Source: Desulfatitalea sp. BRH_c12
GTDB lineage: Bacteria > Desulfobacterota > Desulfobacteria > Desulfobacterales > Desulfosarcinaceae
Length of the DNA stretch: 64,000 bases
Reading direction: 5' to 3'
NCBI GenBank assembly: GCA_000961655.1
Contig: LADR01000021.1
Span: forward strand, 96,744-160,743
Made by a program: the position numbers and the translations under genes. Within the stretch, counting starts at the first letter, position 1; each line of letters starts with the position of its first letter. This document shows positions 16,576-25,840 of the stretch, one piece after another. The notes beneath the pieces are model-generated. The model saw nothing but the letters and a program-made list of their open reading frames with translations, was not told where the DNA came from and searched no databases.

Positions 16576-18243
16576 TCACGGTTTTTCCAATAATCCTTTG
16601 GCATATTCTTCTTTGGCCTGCTGTCTTACCTTGTAGTGGATCAGTTTTCCCGTGGCGGTCATCGGCAGTTGATCGACGAATTTATACAACCGGGGGCGTT
16701 TGTATCTCGACAGCATCGGATGGTTCTGGCAATGCTCGTCCAGGTCTTTAACCGTCAGTTCGCTGTTGGTCTTGATCACGTAGGCAACCACGATTTCACC
16801 CCACTTCTCGTCCGGCACCCCGGTGACCACGCTGCCGGATACCAAAGGATGCTCATTGAGCGCCTCTTCCACTTGCACGGGCTGCACGTTTTCTCCGCCC
16901 GAGATGATCATGTCATCTTTTCGGCCGACGATGGTCACATACTCCTGCTCGTTCCAGGTGCCCAGATCGCCGATGTAAAGCCACCCCTTATAATACTTTT
17001 TGCGGGCCTCCTCCGGTTTGTTGATATAATCGTAAGCGCATTTTCCCGGGGATTTGACGATCACTTCGCCCACCGTAGCATTGTCTTTGGGCACGGTCTC
17101 GTGTGGCTCCGCAAGGCGATCGGGGAACATCTCCACTACGGCCATCTGGTCGTCCGTGCAGGAGCGGCCCGCCGTGCCAGCCATCTTGGGAAGATCGAAC
17201 GGCCTGAGAAAAGTATTCCAGAATGCTTCCGTCGAGCCGTACCCGTTGAAGATATTCTTTGTGAGCACTTCATGGCATTGCATGCACAGATTTTTTTCCA
17301 TGGGCGCACCCATGGTGACGATCCCTTTTAAAGAGCCAATATCCCGCGGCCTGGCCACTTGTTCCTCTTTGAGCATCTTCAAAGTGATCGGCGCCCCGAT
17401 CAGATAGGTCAATTGATACTTCTGCACGCAATCCAGAACCGTGGCAGCCGAAAAGGCCCTGAGGGCTACCACTTCGCCACCGATATACAGGGTCGGATTG
17501 GGTCCGCCCGAATACAACCCCCCCCTGTGGAACCAGGGGGTCATGTTCATCGTCTTGTCCAGCGGGGAAAGCGGAAAATGCATGATTACATCATGGGCAC
17601 TGAAGATATCATTGATGTTGTTGAGCGGAACCCCTTTGGGCATACCGGTGGTACCCGATGTATAGAGGCGCGTCACCTCGTCATAGATGTGGCTTGGACG
17701 CTCTATTCCCGGCTCCTTGTCCGGGAATTCCCGGACATAGTCATCGTAGGAGACGGATCCGGCAAAGGGCTCTTGCTTTCCGGTGATATCTACCATGACC
17801 ACTTTTGCGGGTCGATGGGAGGCCATCTCCAAAGCGTTTTGCGCGACCTCTTTTACCTCGGCATCATAAAAGTATACTGTGGGTTTGCTGTCATCGAGAA
17901 TGTAGGCGGTTTCACCTGAGGAGAGCCGGAAATTGATCGGGCAGCTGATCGCGCCGATTTTGTGCGGCGCCAGATAGAGAAACACAAACTCGGCGCAATT
18001 GAGCAGTTGGTACATGACGATATTGTTTTTGCCCACCCCGCTGTTCATGAGCGCATGGGCCAATCGATTGACTTCTATGTTCAGCTGAGGATAGGTCCAT
18101 GTCTTTCCCCTCAGAGGGCAGGTCAATGCGTTGCGCTCGGAAAACCGGTTCACGTTTCGCATAAACCCGCTGATATAGGTAAACGTGTTTTCAAACGTAT
18201 CTATGAACATTTCCGAATTATAGGTTTGGCTGTGGTTCTTCAT
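16576..18243 (-). CDS. aliA: AMP-forming acyl-CoA ligase, probably cyclohexanecarboxylate-CoA ligase
   Basis: The 555-residue adenylate-forming enzyme has the P-loop-like LYTSGTTGMPKGVPLNN, the A5 motif FNGYGSTEAFW, the A7 motif YIGDLGTWNEQ, A8 GRKDDMIISGGENVQPVQ and the A10 lysine in LPMTATGKLIHYKVR. These are all the residues needed for adenylation and thioester formation. The length is normal. It is the likely first step of the pathway, activating cyclohexanecarboxylate (or a related alicyclic acid) with ATP and CoA. It lies between the dehydrogenase and badH genes in one operon. A fatty or aromatic acid substrate cannot be excluded from sequence alone. Confidence 0.8.
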   Translation of the reverse strand: MKNHSQTYNSEMFIDTFENTFTYISGFMRNVNRFSERNALTCPLRGKTWTYPQLNIEVNRLAHALMNSGVGKNNIVMYQLLNCAEFVFLYLAPHKIGAISCPINFRLSSGETAYILDDSKPTVYFYDAEVKEVAQNALEMASHRPAKVVMVDITGKQEPFAGSVSYDDYVREFPDKEPGIERPSHIYDEVTRLYTSGTTGMPKGVPLNNINDIFSAHDVIMHFPLSPLDKTMNMTPWFHRGGLYSGGPNPTLYIGGEVVALRAFSAATVLDCVQKYQLTYLIGAPITLKMLKEEQVARPRDIGSLKGIVTMGAPMEKNLCMQCHEVLTKNIFNGYGSTEAFWNTFLRPFDLPKMAGTAGRSCTDDQMAVVEMFPDRLAEPHETVPKDNATVGEVIVKSPGKCAYDYINKPEEARKKYYKGWLYIGDLGTWNEQEYVTIVGRKDDMIISGGENVQPVQVEEALNEHPLVSGSVVTGVPDEKWGEIVVAYVIKTNSELTVKDLDEHCQNHPMLSRYKRPRLYKFVDQLPMTATGKLIHYKVRQQAKEEYAKGLLEKP

Positions 18244-18277
18244 CCCGGCCCCCTTTTTTCGAGCTTTTTGTCTTTGT

Positions 18278-19042
18278 CTAGCTCATGGTCAAGCCACCGC
18301 TGACGCTCAAGGTTTGACCAGTGATAAAATCCGCCTCTTTGGAAGCAAAAAAAACCACTGCGGCGCCAATCTCCTCGGGCGTTCCGGTCCGGCCCAGCGG
18401 AATGATCTTGTCCATTTTGGACAATACTTTTGTCGCAAACTCGCTTTCATCCTTCATCTGCTGGGTCAGCGGGGTATCGGTAGGTCCGGGGCATATGACA
18501 TTGACCGTAATCTGGTTTCTGGCAACCTCCCTGGCCAAAGATTTGCTGAAGGCGATGATGGCGCCTTTCGCACCTGCATACACCGCTTCGCCGCTGCTTC
18601 CGACCCGGGCGGCATCGGACCCGATGTTGATGATTTTGCCATGATTCTTTTCGATCATGTCATGGATCACCGAATACACACAATTGAGCATCCCTTTGTA
18701 ATTGATATCGATCACTTTATCCCAGAATTCGGGCGTCGTCTTGACAAAGGGGATCATGCGGTCCCAACCGGCGTTGTTGACCAGGATATCAACTGGGCCG
18801 AACTGTTCCTTGATCGTAGCAACCGCTTTTTTGACCTTTTCGATATCGGTGATATCGGCTTGCACGGCCATCGCCTTTCCATATTCCTTATTGATGAGAT
18901 CGGCTGTCTGCCGGGCAATGGCTTCGTCAATATCGGCAATGGCGACATTGGCGCCCTGCTTGGCCAATGCACAAGAAATGGCTTTGCCGATCCCCTGGGC
19001 GCCTCCGGTCACCAATGCAGTTTTGTTGTTTAGTTCGAACAT
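18278..19042 (-). CDS. badH: 2-Hydroxycyclohexanecarboxyl-CoA dehydrogenase (BadH-like SDR)
   Basis: A classical short-chain dehydrogenase of 254 residues from MFELNNKT (behind AAGGAGG). It has the NAD-binding TGGAQGIGKAI, ADIDEA after the second strand favouring NAD, ILVNNAGWD, the catalytic Ser in INIGSDAARVGSSGEAVYA, and Y-x3-K as YAGAKGA. The stretches SDAARVGSSGEAVYA, ITVNVICPGPTDT and FITGQTLSVSGGLTM match R. palustris BadH closely. It oxidises 2-hydroxycyclohexanecarboxyl-CoA to the 2-keto compound that BadI cleaves. It lies 20 nt behind the IclR gene and is likely the first enzyme gene of the operon. Confidence 0.87.
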   Translation of the reverse strand: MFELNNKTALVTGGAQGIGKAISCALAKQGANVAIADIDEAIARQTADLINKEYGKAMAVQADITDIEKVKKAVATIKEQFGPVDILVNNAGWDRMIPFVKTTPEFWDKVIDINYKGMLNCVYSVIHDMIEKNHGKIINIGSDAARVGSSGEAVYAGAKGAIIAFSKSLAREVARNQITVNVICPGPTDTPLTQQMKDESEFATKVLSKMDKIIPLGRTGTPEEIGAAVVFFASKEADFITGQTLSVSGGLTMS

Positions 19043-19062
19043 TTGCTCCTCCTTATTAAGAA

Positions 19063-19848
19063 TCATGGGTTTGATACATATCCCAGTTCCGCGGAAGTCT
19101 TTTCCGCTGCCTCGCGCACCATCCGGCCATATTTGTCCAAATCGTCGCGTTCGAAGCTGAAAATCGCTGCCGACAGCCCGATACAGCCCACGTGCTTTCC
19201 ATCTGAATTAAAAACCGGGGCGGCAACCCGTCGCACGCCTTCCCGCAACTCCTGATCTTCGAAACCAAAGCCGCGTTCTTGCGTTTCCTGGATCTCTTTT
19301 TCCAGACGCGCCATATCCGTGATCGTATGTTTCGTCATCGCCGGCAGTCCGATTTTTCGCAAAACACGCCGCCTCTTATCCGGATCCATCAAGGCCAGGT
19401 ATACCTTACCGACGCTGACCGCGTGCAAATAGGGAATCACGCTGCCCACTCGGGAATAAAGGGCCATTTCCTCGCTGCCGCGAATCTGTTCGAGCAATAT
19501 CAGTTGATCCCGATCAAGGCTTGACAACTCGATGGTCTTGCCCGTTTTTTGCGACAACGCCTTCATCGCTTTCCACGCAGCGGTGCGAAGTTCAAACTTG
19601 TCGGGCAACCCGTGGCCCAGGTATAGGAATTTGAGCCCGATTCGGTAGAGCCCCCTCTGGCTGGACTTGTCCAGAAAGCCCCGGCTGCACAGGGTGTTTA
19701 GAATGCGAATCAAGGATTGGCGCGGAATATCGACGTTGTCCATAATCTCGGAAAACGATAGCTCCCGTTGGGCGGACGAAATGAATTCAATCACATCGAT
19801 TGCACGGTGAATAGCCGGTACAGCATTCTGGTTGTCATTTTGGCCCAT
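19063..19848 (-). CDS. IclR-family transcriptional regulator of the alicyclic acid operon
   Basis: The 261-residue protein has an N-terminal winged helix (AIHRAIDVIEFISSAQREL, FSEIMDNVDIPRQSLIRILN, GLYRIGLKFLYLG) and a C-terminal IclR effector domain (GKTIELSSLDRDQLILLEQI, HAVSVGKVYLALM, ERGFGFEDQELREGVRRVAA, CIGLSAAIFSFE). It is first in the minus-strand operon with badH, aliA, aliB and badI, so it probably senses a pathway acid or CoA ester. A perfect inverted repeat lies 31 bp upstream of its start (19879-19907), which suggests autoregulation. R. palustris controls its bad genes with other regulator types, so this control would be lineage-specific. Confidence 0.88.
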   Translation of the reverse strand: MGQNDNQNAVPAIHRAIDVIEFISSAQRELSFSEIMDNVDIPRQSLIRILNTLCSRGFLDKSSQRGLYRIGLKFLYLGHGLPDKFELRTAAWKAMKALSQKTGKTIELSSLDRDQLILLEQIRGSEEMALYSRVGSVIPYLHAVSVGKVYLALMDPDKRRRVLRKIGLPAMTKHTITDMARLEKEIQETQERGFGFEDQELREGVRRVAAPVFNSDGKHVGCIGLSAAIFSFERDDLDKYGRMVREAAEKTSAELGYVSNP

Positions 19849-19878
19849 TGTAAATCCCGTATGCGGTTTTTATTGTCC

Positions 19879-19907
19879 CAAATATGGTTTTATAAATACC
19901 ATATTTG
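19879..19907. promoter_or_regulatory. Perfect 10-9-10 operator palindrome upstream of the IclR operon
   Basis: CAAATATGGT and ACCATATTTG are exact complements separated by TTTATAAAT. The site is 31 bp upstream of the IclR start codon and also directly before the plus-strand kinase fragment, so it could control both directions. IclR proteins usually bind such long AT-rich palindromes. Confidence 0.75.
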
Positions 19908-21104
19908 ATACTTAAGGAGGCCTTTCATCATTGTCAAGAGAAAAATAGAAACGAAAATTTGTGTGAGGGGCAGATCACCCGCCGGATGCGCCTGCGGACA
20001 GTTCCCGAAAAGTTGTTTACGCAAAGGTTCTTACAGAACAGCTACGCAGGCATGAAGCGAAGAGGAAGGCAGCGCAAATTCCGCTGTATCATGGAAATGG
20101 CCGTTGCCGAAAACGGTTCCTCGCAAGATTCGGCATTAGATAGCGCCTACGACCTGGTGTCGCAATCCCTTGAAACCTCGCGCACGCTTTCGGTCGAGCT
20201 TTCCCCGCCGGTTTTGTACATGCAGGGGCTGGCCGAGGCATTTCAGTGGCTGGGGCGCTGGATGGAAAAGACCCACAAACTGCAAGTTGACTTGCATACC
20301 GAGGCCAAAGCCGAACCTGCCCAGGAAGAGCTCAAAATTCTTTTGTTTCAATCCGTGCGCGAGCTGCTGTTCAATGTGGTCAAGCACGCCGGCACCAAGA
20401 CCGCACGGGTTGAGTTGCGACAGCAGGGCGAACACATCGTCATTGCAGTCAACGATCAAGGGAAAGGGTTTGACCCCGAGGAGCTCTGGAAAAATGATCG
20501 CCCGGCGGATAAAGCCTATGGTCTTTTTAATGTCCGTGAACGGTTGCTGCTGTTGGGCGGCGATTTTGACATTCAAAGCCGCAAAGGTGTTGGCACCACT
20601 GTCAAAATATCTGTTCCGATGCAAACAGTTGTCTTTGATCTGCCGGAACAAAACGTTGAGCCAATTGCAGAAGAGCACCCATCGGACGGCCGACTTGCAC
20701 CTGCCGATCAAAACAGCCCCAGCGGCCCCATACGCGTCATGCTGGTAGACGATCATGCGGTGATGCGCAAGGGGATGTCATCGCTGCTGTCCCGAAAAAA
20801 AGATATCGATGTCGTGGCCGAAGCCGCAGATGGCTTCCAGGCAGTCGAGGCGGCGCAGCGCATCAACCCGGATGTCATTTTAATGGACATCAGCATGCCG
20901 GTCATGGACGGCATCGAGGCGACCCGACGCATCATTTTGCAGAAGCCGCACATTCGCATCATCGCTCTTTCCATGCATGGGGCCGAAGATCAGGCGCTGA
21001 AAATGCAGTCCGTCGGGGCGGTGGCCTATCTTTCCAAGACCGGCAGCCCCGATGAGATCGTATCCGCCATTCGTCAGCAACGTGCTATGCCTGATAAAGC
21101 GTAG
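19905..21104 (+). pseudogene. Truncated hybrid kinase: ATPase plus receiver, no phosphorylatable histidine
   Basis: The open frame (TTG at its 5' limit, no good ATG) has a HATPase_c domain (SVRELLFNVVKHAGTKTA; NDQGKGFDPEEL; GLFNVRERLLLLGGDFDIQS) and a receiver with Asp328 in VILMDISMP and the conserved Lys in LSKTG. The region LVSQSLETSRTLSVELSPPV matches the end of the HisKA_3 helix in the kinase at 46514-47842, but the preceding R-R-R-x-A-E-x-x-H-D-x-L-Q-Q segment with the histidine is missing. The first ~60 residues look non-native. I read it as a 5'-truncated gene, though a split protein lacking its own H box is possible. Confidence 0.6.
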
Positions 21105-21158
21105 CGAAAACTTAATTCAAGGTATGTTCGCCGGCACTTGCTTCACGTATGGTTGTGC

Positions 21159-22172
21159 ATGGCAATATACAGAAATATTGTTGTGATCGGTACATCCTGG
21201 GGCGGCCTGAAGGCCTTACAGGAACTTTTGCCCCTTTTTCCCAGAGACCTTGCCGCATCGGTGTTCATTGTACAGCATCAACTGCCGTCCGCCAAAAACC
21301 TGCTGCATGAAATCCTTGGCCGATATACCCACCTGCCGGTTATCTTGCCGGAAAACGGGGCCACGTTTAAGTCTGGCGTCATCTATGTAGCACCATCCAA
21401 TCACCACCTGTTGGTCCAAAGGGAACATATCGCGGTTACCTTTGGACCCCGCGAAAACCGGGCGCGGCCATCCATTAACGCACTTTTCAGATCCGCAGCG
21501 GCCTATCAAGGCCCGAAGGTGATCGGCGTCTTGCTGACAGGATACCTCAACGATGGCGTCGGCGGGCTATCGGCCATTAAGCGCTGCCGCGGAATTACCA
21601 TCGTGCAGGACCCGACCGAGGCTCAAGTTTCCGAGCTCCCCCAAACGGCGATACATAGTGTCCAAGTGGATCACATTCTGCCGCTGCGTCAGATCGCAAA
21701 AACTATTGCCGAACTGGTCACCCAGCCGGTCAAACCCATTTTTAAAGTGCCGGAGGATATTATGGAAGAAGTTCGCGCTTCTGAACATGTGGTTCCGGAG
21801 CTGGACCATATGCAAAAAGTCGGCGATTTAACGCCATACACCTGTCCCGAATGCGGCGGTGTTCTGTGGAAAACCAAAAATGAACCGCTGACGCGTTATG
21901 TGTGCCACACCGGACACTCCTTTTCACCGCTATCGTTTTTGGAAGGGCAGGCTGAGGTGATCGAAAATTCCCTCTGGGCGGCAATACGCTATATTCAAGA
22001 ACGCATCGACATTTTGCTCAAGATGGCCGAGACCCAGCGCAACGAGGGGCGATCAGCCGACGAATACGAGCAAAAAGCATCCGAAATGAAGGCGCATGTC
22101 GTCAATATCCGCAGATTCGTCGTTTCCGGGGCTTTGAATACCGTCATGGATTTAGAAGCTCAGGGGGGATGA
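21159..22172 (+). CDS. CheB-type protein-glutamate methylesterase with C-terminal zinc ribbon
   Basis: From MAIYRNIVVIGTS, 337 residues. The catalytic triad of the CheB methylesterase is visible: Ser in GTSWGGLKAL, His in IVQHQLPSA and Asp in GYLNDGVGGL, with the oxyanion-type PENGATFKSGVIYVAPSNHH between. There is no receiver domain. The C-terminal part has YTCPECGGVLW and YVCHTGHSF, a Cys4/His zinc-ribbon-like module common in stand-alone CheB homologues, followed by helices. Such proteins sit near PAS kinases rather than chemotaxis receptors. No cheR, cheA or MCP gene is near, so a role in local kinase signalling is more likely than chemotaxis. Confidence 0.82.
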   Translation: MAIYRNIVVIGTSWGGLKALQELLPLFPRDLAASVFIVQHQLPSAKNLLHEILGRYTHLPVILPENGATFKSGVIYVAPSNHHLLVQREHIAVTFGPRENRARPSINALFRSAAAYQGPKVIGVLLTGYLNDGVGGLSAIKRCRGITIVQDPTEAQVSELPQTAIHSVQVDHILPLRQIAKTIAELVTQPVKPIFKVPEDIMEEVRASEHVVPELDHMQKVGDLTPYTCPECGGVLWKTKNEPLTRYVCHTGHSFSPLSFLEGQAEVIENSLWAAIRYIQERIDILLKMAETQRNEGRSADEYEQKASEMKAHVVNIRRFVVSGALNTVMDLEAQGG

Positions 22173-22396
22173 GCCTTCCATTCGTTTGTATCAAAAGCCT
22201 TAATCAAGACCCATTGACACTTTATGATGCGGATAGGTTGCAGTAATTTTTAATTGAAGTGTAACAGCTTTTTGCGTAGTATCGCGCCACTAAGGATAAA
22301 GGCATTCAACATTGTTTGCGGCAAACCTGGAACTGACATATTCTCCAGCCTCTATACCTGCAAGGAATTGATAAGAAACAACAAGGATGTCCCTAT

Positions 22397-25300
22397 ATGG
22401 TGAATTCGACTTGCAGTGACAACAAATCAAAAGAACAACTAATCAACGAGCTTTCCGAAATACGGCAACAACTTTCTGCCGAAAAAAATTTGCGCCAGAC
22501 ACAACATGAGGAACTCAAACGCCTCCAAACCACACTTGAAACGGAGCAGCGCTATTGCCCTTTTTTTAACGCAATGCAAGAGGGTGTTTGTCTGGCCGAA
22601 CTCATCAATGATGAATCCGGCAAACCTTCGGATTTCCTGTTGCTGGAAATCAACAAAGCCGCCGAAAAGATAACCGGGTACTCTTGCCAGACCATAACCG
22701 GCCAAAGGGCTTTTGAATTGTTTCCGGGTGCCAATCGCACCTGGATCGATTCGGCCCATCATGTTGTATCAACGGGAACACCCCTACAATTTAGAGAATT
22801 CTGTCCTTCCTTAAAAAAATGGTTTTCTGTCCGCATCTTCCGAATAGAAAAAAACAAATTCGCGTTCATGTTTTTCGATGTCACCGAACACCAAAAAGCC
22901 CAGCAAGAACACGCTCAGTTGATCGAGCAATTGGCACTTGAGAAACAAGCGCTGGCTGAATCTGAGCAGCGCTACAGGATTATGGGCGAGATTCTGCCCT
23001 ACGGCATCTGGTTGTGCGATGCCGAAGGAAAGGCTGTTTACACCAGCCAATCTTTTCTAGACCTGCTGGATATGAGCATGGAAGAGAGTAAAGGATTTGC
23101 CTGGACCGAAAAGCTGGTTCCCGGCGATGTCGAACCGATGATGAAAAAATGGATGCATTGCGTGCAAACCGGGGAGGACTGGGACCACGAGCATCGCATC
23201 ATCGATCGCCATGAAAAAACACATACGGTTCTGACGCGCGGCAGGCCCATCCGCGATAATCAAGGAAAGATCACCGCCTGGGCAGGCATCAATCTGGATA
23301 TCACTGAACGCAAAAAAGTCGAATCATCCTTGCGCGAAAGCGAAGATCGCCTGGCGGCGGAGCTTGACACGGCCAATCGTCTGCATGAGGTCAGCACGCA
23401 GTTGATTCAAGCGGACAAAATCGAGACGCTCTATGAAAAAATTCTCGAAACCGCAATGGCGATCATGCATTCGGATTTTGCAAGTATTCAGATGCTTGAC
23501 CAGGAACGTGGAACAAATGCGGGCCTCAAGCTATTAGGCCACCGCGGCTTTAGCGCGCAAGCGGCCAAATTCTGGGAGTGGGTCGACATGTCTTCCGAAA
23601 GCGCTTGTGGCGCGGCCTTGCGAGAAGGTGCCAGAGTGATCGCCCAGGATGTTATGACATGTGATTTCATGCAGGGCAGCGAGGATTTGAAAGCTTATTT
23701 GCAAAACGGCATCCGGGCGGTGCAGACGACGCCTCTGGTCTCGCGGTCCGGTAAAATCATAGGAATGCTGTCCACACACTGGCGCCAACCGCATTCGCCC
23801 TTGCCGGGGGAATTGCGTTCCCTGGATGTATTGGCGCGTCAGGCGGCGGACTTGATCGACCGCAAGCAAAATGAAGCGGCCCTCCAGCAGACCCGCGACA
23901 GGCTGCAGGCGGTGCTCGACGCGGTTCCCGCCGGCGTTGTTGTGGCGGACACCAATGGGCTGATTCTTCTGGCCAGCGATTACACTAAAACGATTTTTGA
24001 TCATGCGTTAACAGGTGATGCCCATGGGCCTGATGGCGGATACGAGATATCCAGGATGAATGGCTCGACGATATCTCCGAGACAGTTGCCGTTATCTTTG
24101 GCGCTCACAGGTAAAAAGGTTTCCGATACGGAGTTGTCGGTCAGGCGCTCGGATGGCACGCAGGCTATCATATTGGCCAGTGCGACGCCTTTGCAAACCC
24201 CCAATGGCGATATCTGGGGCGCCGTAACCGCTTTTCAGGATATCACACGACGTAAGGAAACTGAGCAAAAGCTTCAAGAACTCACCGGAAGCTTGGAAAT
24301 TCAGGTGGCCGAACGCACGAAGCTTGCAAGCGACCGGGCCCGGCAACTTCAAACATTGGCGGTTGAGCTCATTCAGGCCGAGGAGCGCGAGCGGCGGCAA
24401 TTTGCACACCTGCTTCACGATGATCTACAGCAGTTGCTTGCCGCCGCCAAAATGCAATTGCAGGTGGTGGCGGAAAGTTACCCAGAAGAACTCCTGTTGA
24501 AAAATGTGCATGAGGTCTTGGAAGAGTCGATTGCCAAGACAAGAAGGCTATCTCACGAGTTAAGTCCGGCGGTGTTGCAACATTCAGGCTTGCTGGCCGG
24601 ATTGCAATGGCTGACAGGACAGATGAAGCAACAATTTGGCCTGATCGTGCGGTTGGAGGAAGACTTCACACCCGAGATCGAAAACCCGGTTCTCAATGTA
24701 TTTTTGTTTCGTGCGGTTAAAGAATTGTTGTTCAATATCATTAAGCATTCCGGAGTAAAAGAGGCTTGTCTTGTCCTTTCAAAAACCGACGATGCGCTTT
24801 CCATTTGCGTTAGCGACAAAGGGAAAGGCTTTGATCTCGATCTTTTGAAAAACAGTGCCGGCAAAACAGGATTTGGCTTGATGAGCATCCGTGAAAGAGC
24901 GACTTATATGGGGGGCGACTTGTTGATTGAAACCACGCCGGGCAACGGCAGCCGTTTTATCCTTACGGTCCCCCTTGATGAGGCCATTGTTGGTAAACCA
25001 CAACCGCTAAATCCGAGAACGCCCCAGAAGAGCAGTGTTCCAGCCCTACCTCATCTTTACAAAAATCAAAAAGGCGCCCGTGTATTGTTTGCTGATGATC
25101 ACCATGTCATGCGCCAGGGGCTTATCAAACTGATTCTCGGGCAACCCGGAATTCAGGTCGTGGGGGAAGCCGCCGATGGATTGGAAGCCGTTGAACAGGC
25201 ACGGCATCTTCGGCCCGATGTGGTTGTAATGGATGTATCTATGCCGAAGATGGGCGGGGTTGAAGCCACTCGCCTGATCAAAGCCGAAATGCCCCACGTG

Positions 25301-25447
25301 CGTATCATTGGCTTGTCGATGCACGACGATGAACACATCATTAAAACGATGCGGGATGCGGGCGCAGAAATCTTTGTCAATAAGACCGTCTCTTCAGCCG
25401 AACTACTCAAGACGATCTATGATGTTGTTTTTATCCGGAAGAATTAA
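22397..25447 (+). CDS. Hybrid histidine kinase PAS-PAS-GAF-PAS-HisKA_3-HATPase-REC
   Basis: A 1016-residue soluble kinase without membrane segments. Domains in order: coiled coil (~10-50), PAS (~50-165, ending FFDVTEHQK), PAS (~190-310, ending [10 protein letters not shown]), GAF (~325-490), PAS (~500-625, ending FQDITRRKE), coiled coil, HisKA_3 with His674 in [11 protein letters not shown], HATPase ([44 protein letters not shown]), and a NarL-like receiver with Asp946 in VVMDVSMP. No DNA-binding domain follows the receiver. It must pass phosphate to a separate protein or act by interaction. The PAS/GAF set suggests sensing of redox, small ligands or light-like cofactors, but no specific ligand motif is clear. 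Confidence 0.88.
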   Translation: MVNSTCSDNKSKEQLINELSEIRQQLSAEKNLRQTQHEELKRLQTTLETEQRYCPFFNAMQEGVCLAELINDESGKPSDFLLLEINKAAEKITGYSCQTITGQRAFELFPGANRTWIDSAHHVVSTGTPLQFREFCPSLKKWFSVRIFRIEKNKFAFMFFDVTEHQKAQQEHAQLIEQLALEKQALAESEQRYRIMGEILPYGIWLCDAEGKAVYTSQSFLDLLDMSMEESKGFAWTEKLVPGDVEPMMKKWMHCVQTGEDWDHEHRIIDRHEKTHTVLTRGRPIRDNQGKITAWAGINLDITERKKVESSLRESEDRLAAELDTANRLHEVSTQLIQADKIETLYEKILETAMAIMHSDFASIQMLDQERGTNAGLKLLGHRGFSAQAAKFWEWVDMSSESACGAALREGARVIAQDVMTCDFMQGSEDLKAYLQNGIRAVQTTPLVSRSGKIIGMLSTHWRQPHSPLPGELRSLDVLARQAADLIDRKQNEAALQQTRDRLQAVLDAVPAGVVVADTNGLILLASDYTKTIFDHALTGDAHGPDGGYEISRMNGSTISPRQLPLSLALTGKKVSDTELSVRRSDGTQAIILASATPLQTPNGDIWGAVTAFQDITRRKETEQKLQELTGSLEIQVAERTKLASDRARQLQTLAVELIQAEERERRQFAHLLHDDLQQLLAAAKMQLQVVAESYPEELLLKNVHEVLEESIAKTRRLSHELSPAVLQHSGLLAGLQWLTGQMKQQFGLIVRLEEDFTPEIENPVLNVFLFRAVKELLFNIIKHSGVKEACLVLSKTDDALSICVSDKGKGFDLDLLKNSAGKTGFGLMSIRERATYMGGDLLIETTPGNGSRFILTVPLDEAIVGKPQPLNPRTPQKSSVPALPHLYKNQKGARVLFADDHHVMRQGLIKLILGQPGIQVVGEAADGLEAVEQARHLRPDVVVMDVSMPKMGGVEATRLIKAEMPHVRIIGLSMHDDEHIIKTMRDAGAEIFVNKTVSSAELLKTIYDVVFIRKN

Positions 25448-25840
25448 TCATTACCCTGACGGGATTGTAAAAAGTCGGGGCTTTATCCCAAGCAAGATTT
25501 TGAACATAGGTCATATTGCTTCTGGTTGAAACTATCCGAAGGGGCCAAAGGCGTTGATGATTGCCCTGCCTTGATTGAAGAAAAGCGCCAAGCGCTTGAA
25601 GATTACATGGGCCGTTTCGATTTTTCGGATTAAGCCGGCACAATGGCGCTTTCACCATGATTCGCGAGCTTGTTCTGGATGGGTCGCTTCCCCATATTCA
25701 AAAAGTTGGTCCCTGTTGGTGGACTTTTGTTCTTGTAACTTTCCGTGAGTTTTGCCAATTCAATGAGGAACCGGAACCGGTCTGACCTTACTGAGTTGCC
25801 CCGCCGCCTTATTGCTCACTCTGCAAGATAAAGGTGAATC
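25448..25840. other. Intergenic region between two kinase genes
   Basis: No supported gene. A short plus-strand stretch near 25558-25634 reads ALIEEKRQALEDYMGRFDFS and ends in a stop. It could be the tail of a decayed gene, but I cannot assign it. AAAGGTGA before 25841 is the ribosome-binding site of the next kinase. Confidence 0.35.

Noticed and set aside
25540..25640. Possible integrase C-terminus between two kinase genes
   Set aside because: About 20 residues with weak resemblance, and no catalytic Arg-His-Arg-Tyr context.
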